This document shows, one piece after another, positions 23,268 through 24,271 of a DNA stretch of 24,271 nt (positions are counted from its first letter, which is position 1; each line of letters begins with the position of its first letter). The stretch is from Legionella genomosp. 1 (GTDB lineage Bacteria; Pseudomonadota; Gammaproteobacteria; Legionellales; Legionellaceae). The stretch lies in contig CAMAYA010000002.1 in NCBI GenBank assembly GCA_945862275.1, positions 1 through 24,271 of the forward strand, written 5' to 3'. Both the position numbers and the translations under genes were made by a program. The notes beneath the pieces were generated by a model. That model was not told the DNA's origin. It saw only the letters and a program-made list of their open reading frames with translations, and made no database searches.

Positions 23268-24032
23268 TCAAGTCTGCGGAGTTGCAACGATACATTGATC
23301 GCTCTCCACGTCCACGTACTGAGCAACACCGAATAGATTTAGCCGCATTAGTGCTGCATAAGCATTTTTTTGGTCTGCATTGTCTTTTAGCGGGCCATTT
23401 TTTCTTGCGAAATAACAGGTGGAATCATGTTTATTGGTTTTTGTATAAAATTTAAACTCCGTGGTTTCTGGATCATAATGTACCGAGTTGCGATATCTAT
23501 CTGTTTGGGAACCATCCAAAATTTCACCATCATTCAGCTCCCTAGCTAAAGAATGTGTATACGAAAATTTTGGCATTCTGGTGATATCGTCATGGACAAC
23601 ACTTTCCGTACGCACCTCCAATGTTGATACTGTTTCAAAGTCTTTTTTAGCGGCTACTGAAGCAATAATATGTACAAAAACAATGACGGGGGAAAATAAT
23701 AAGGTCATGACCGCAGCAAGTAATGTACGAATAAATAGGCTGATTAAAAATAAGAACAGCGCTGGTACTTCATATAAAATTTTATAACCTCGAGGCTCAT
23801 GATCATTACTATCCATGATTATGCCGCCTGGTAATTCAAGCAGTACTAAAAAACCACAACTGAGATAATCAACAATCCCTAAATGCCATGTGCCAGAATC
23901 CGCAGGCCTGCCTCGAAAAATCTCAAAAGCATCCCGGAATTTTCCCAGCAGACCACGATTTAAAATTTCTGAGAATGGAGAGCTTGCAGCTGGCGCTATA
24001 ATAATACTGAATGGATTAAATTTAATTTTCAT
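23268..24032 (-). CDS. Hydrophobic protein of unknown function, possible Legionella effector
   Basis: The minus-strand ATG at 24032 gives 254 residues, with only a weak ribosome site (GAGAAAAG). The N-terminal 100 residues are mixed, with one hydrophobic stretch (about 48-68, LGIVDYLSCGFLVLLELPG). A strong membrane pair lies at about 88-130 (PALFLFLISLFIRTLLAAVM and LLFSPVIVFVHIIASVAA). The rest (135-254) is a soluble charged domain that includes YFARKNGPL. I do not recognise the family. The RTLLAAVMTLLFSPVI style of segment is like hydrophobic parts of several Legionella proteins, some of them secreted. Its plus-strand shadow frames are not genes. Confidence 0.7.
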   Translation of the reverse strand: MKIKFNPFSIIIAPAASSPFSEILNRGLLGKFRDAFEIFRGRPADSGTWHLGIVDYLSCGFLVLLELPGGIIMDSNDHEPRGYKILYEVPALFLFLISLFIRTLLAAVMTLLFSPVIVFVHIIASVAAKKDFETVSTLEVRTESVVHDDITRMPKFSYTHSLARELNDGEILDGSQTDRYRNSVHYDPETTEFKFYTKTNKHDSTCYFARKNGPLKDNADQKNAYAALMRLNLFGVAQYVDVESDQCIVATPQT

Positions 24033-24133
24033 CTGCTTTTCTCATATAGTATACACCATCCTGCAAGCCAATATAATGTGCTCTAAATCTGTGCAAATTA
24101 CCACTGGTATTATTACACTCCCCACGTTATAAC

Positions 24134-24271
24134 ATGCAAAAATTACGTTGCGCTATTTGTGAGATTATTTATACAGCCCCCTTACCCGATGGCGTCAGCG
24201 ATCAAAAATATGATGCCAGGTTCATCGCCATGTTAATGATTAACAAATACTTTATGGCCGTGCCGCTTTAT
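24134..24271 (+). pseudogene. IS66-family transposase fragment (runs off right edge)
   Basis: From the ATG at 24134 the frame is open to the window edge for 46 residues (MQKLRCAICEIIYTAPLPDG, then VSDQKYDARFIAMLM and KYFMAVPLY). This matches the zinc-finger-like to core region of IS66 transposases, which reads like LRCxxC, APLPxG, KYxxxLPxY. A full-length IS66 transposase has 150 or more residues before this point, including a helix-turn-helix and coiled part. The upstream frame reaches a stop at 24074 with no such sequence, so the gene appears 5'-truncated. Whether it is complete on the right cannot be seen. It marks a mobile-element boundary. Confidence 0.7.

Noticed and set aside
1..24271. 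CRISPR array, tRNA or rRNA
   Set aside because: No regular spaced repeats and no cloverleaf or rRNA sequence was noticed by eye; a dedicated scan would be needed to be sure.

Overview
The window looks like an accessory region of a Legionella chromosome or plasmid. The evidence is a complete Lvh-type (VirB/VirD4, type IVA) secretion and conjugation operon preceded by the regulatory cluster that marks Legionella integrative elements: a phage-repressor-like protein, a small LvrB-like protein and a CsrA-like LvrC. Moderate-GC coding sequence, large unrecognised proteins with effector-like features and decayed insertion sequences fit this. No tRNA, rRNA, CRISPR array, integrase or canonical relaxase is visible.

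Layout. Positions 1-1770 (minus) hold the N-terminal 590 codons of a large protein of uncertain function that runs off the left edge. It is followed by a 3'-truncated ArsC-like fragment (1932-2174, minus). A repressor of the XRE/S24 type (2202-2930, minus) is divergent from everything that follows. A small inverted repeat that could be its operator lies against its start codon. The rightward run starts with a small outer-membrane beta-barrel gene (3058-3654), then the LvrB-like gene (TTG start), lvrC overlapping it, and the T4SS genes in order B2, a fused B3-B4, B5, a 57-aa membrane protein, a 47-aa lipoprotein (VirB7 or Eex candidate), B6, B8, B9, B10, B11 and D4. Most junctions overlap or are shorter than 25 bp, so this is probably one transcript. 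Next comes a 915-aa protein with a C-terminal Toprim (primase-like) domain.

Downstream of the transfer genes are two unrecognised multi-pass membrane proteins (17790-18776, 18788-19567), closed by a long palindrome. Then come an Rpn/YhgA-like PD-(D/E)XK nuclease (19664-20578) and a DUF3987-like ATPase (20598-22115). About 1.15 kb without a credible gene follows (22116-23267). It contains a 185-bp MITE-like unit with perfect 26-bp inverted ends, several other palindromes and an IS200/IS605-like terminal hairpin. A minus-strand hydrophobic protein (23268-24032) and the start of an IS66-like transposase fragment reach the right edge.

How it works together. VirB4, VirB11 and VirD4 ATPases power a VirB6/B8/B9/B10/B7 envelope channel with a VirB2/VirB5 pilus. 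The repressor and the CsrA-like protein probably gate expression at the transcriptional and RNA levels. The Toprim and DUF3987 proteins suggest processing or replication of transferred DNA. The membrane proteins and nuclease are cargo candidates. The most unusual sequence-level points are an Ala in place of Gly just before the P-loop Lys of VirB11, a Pro in place of the Walker B Asp of VirB4 (which is fused to VirB3), a repressor that appears to lack the S24 serine, and the cargo and palindrome-rich block after the transfer genes.
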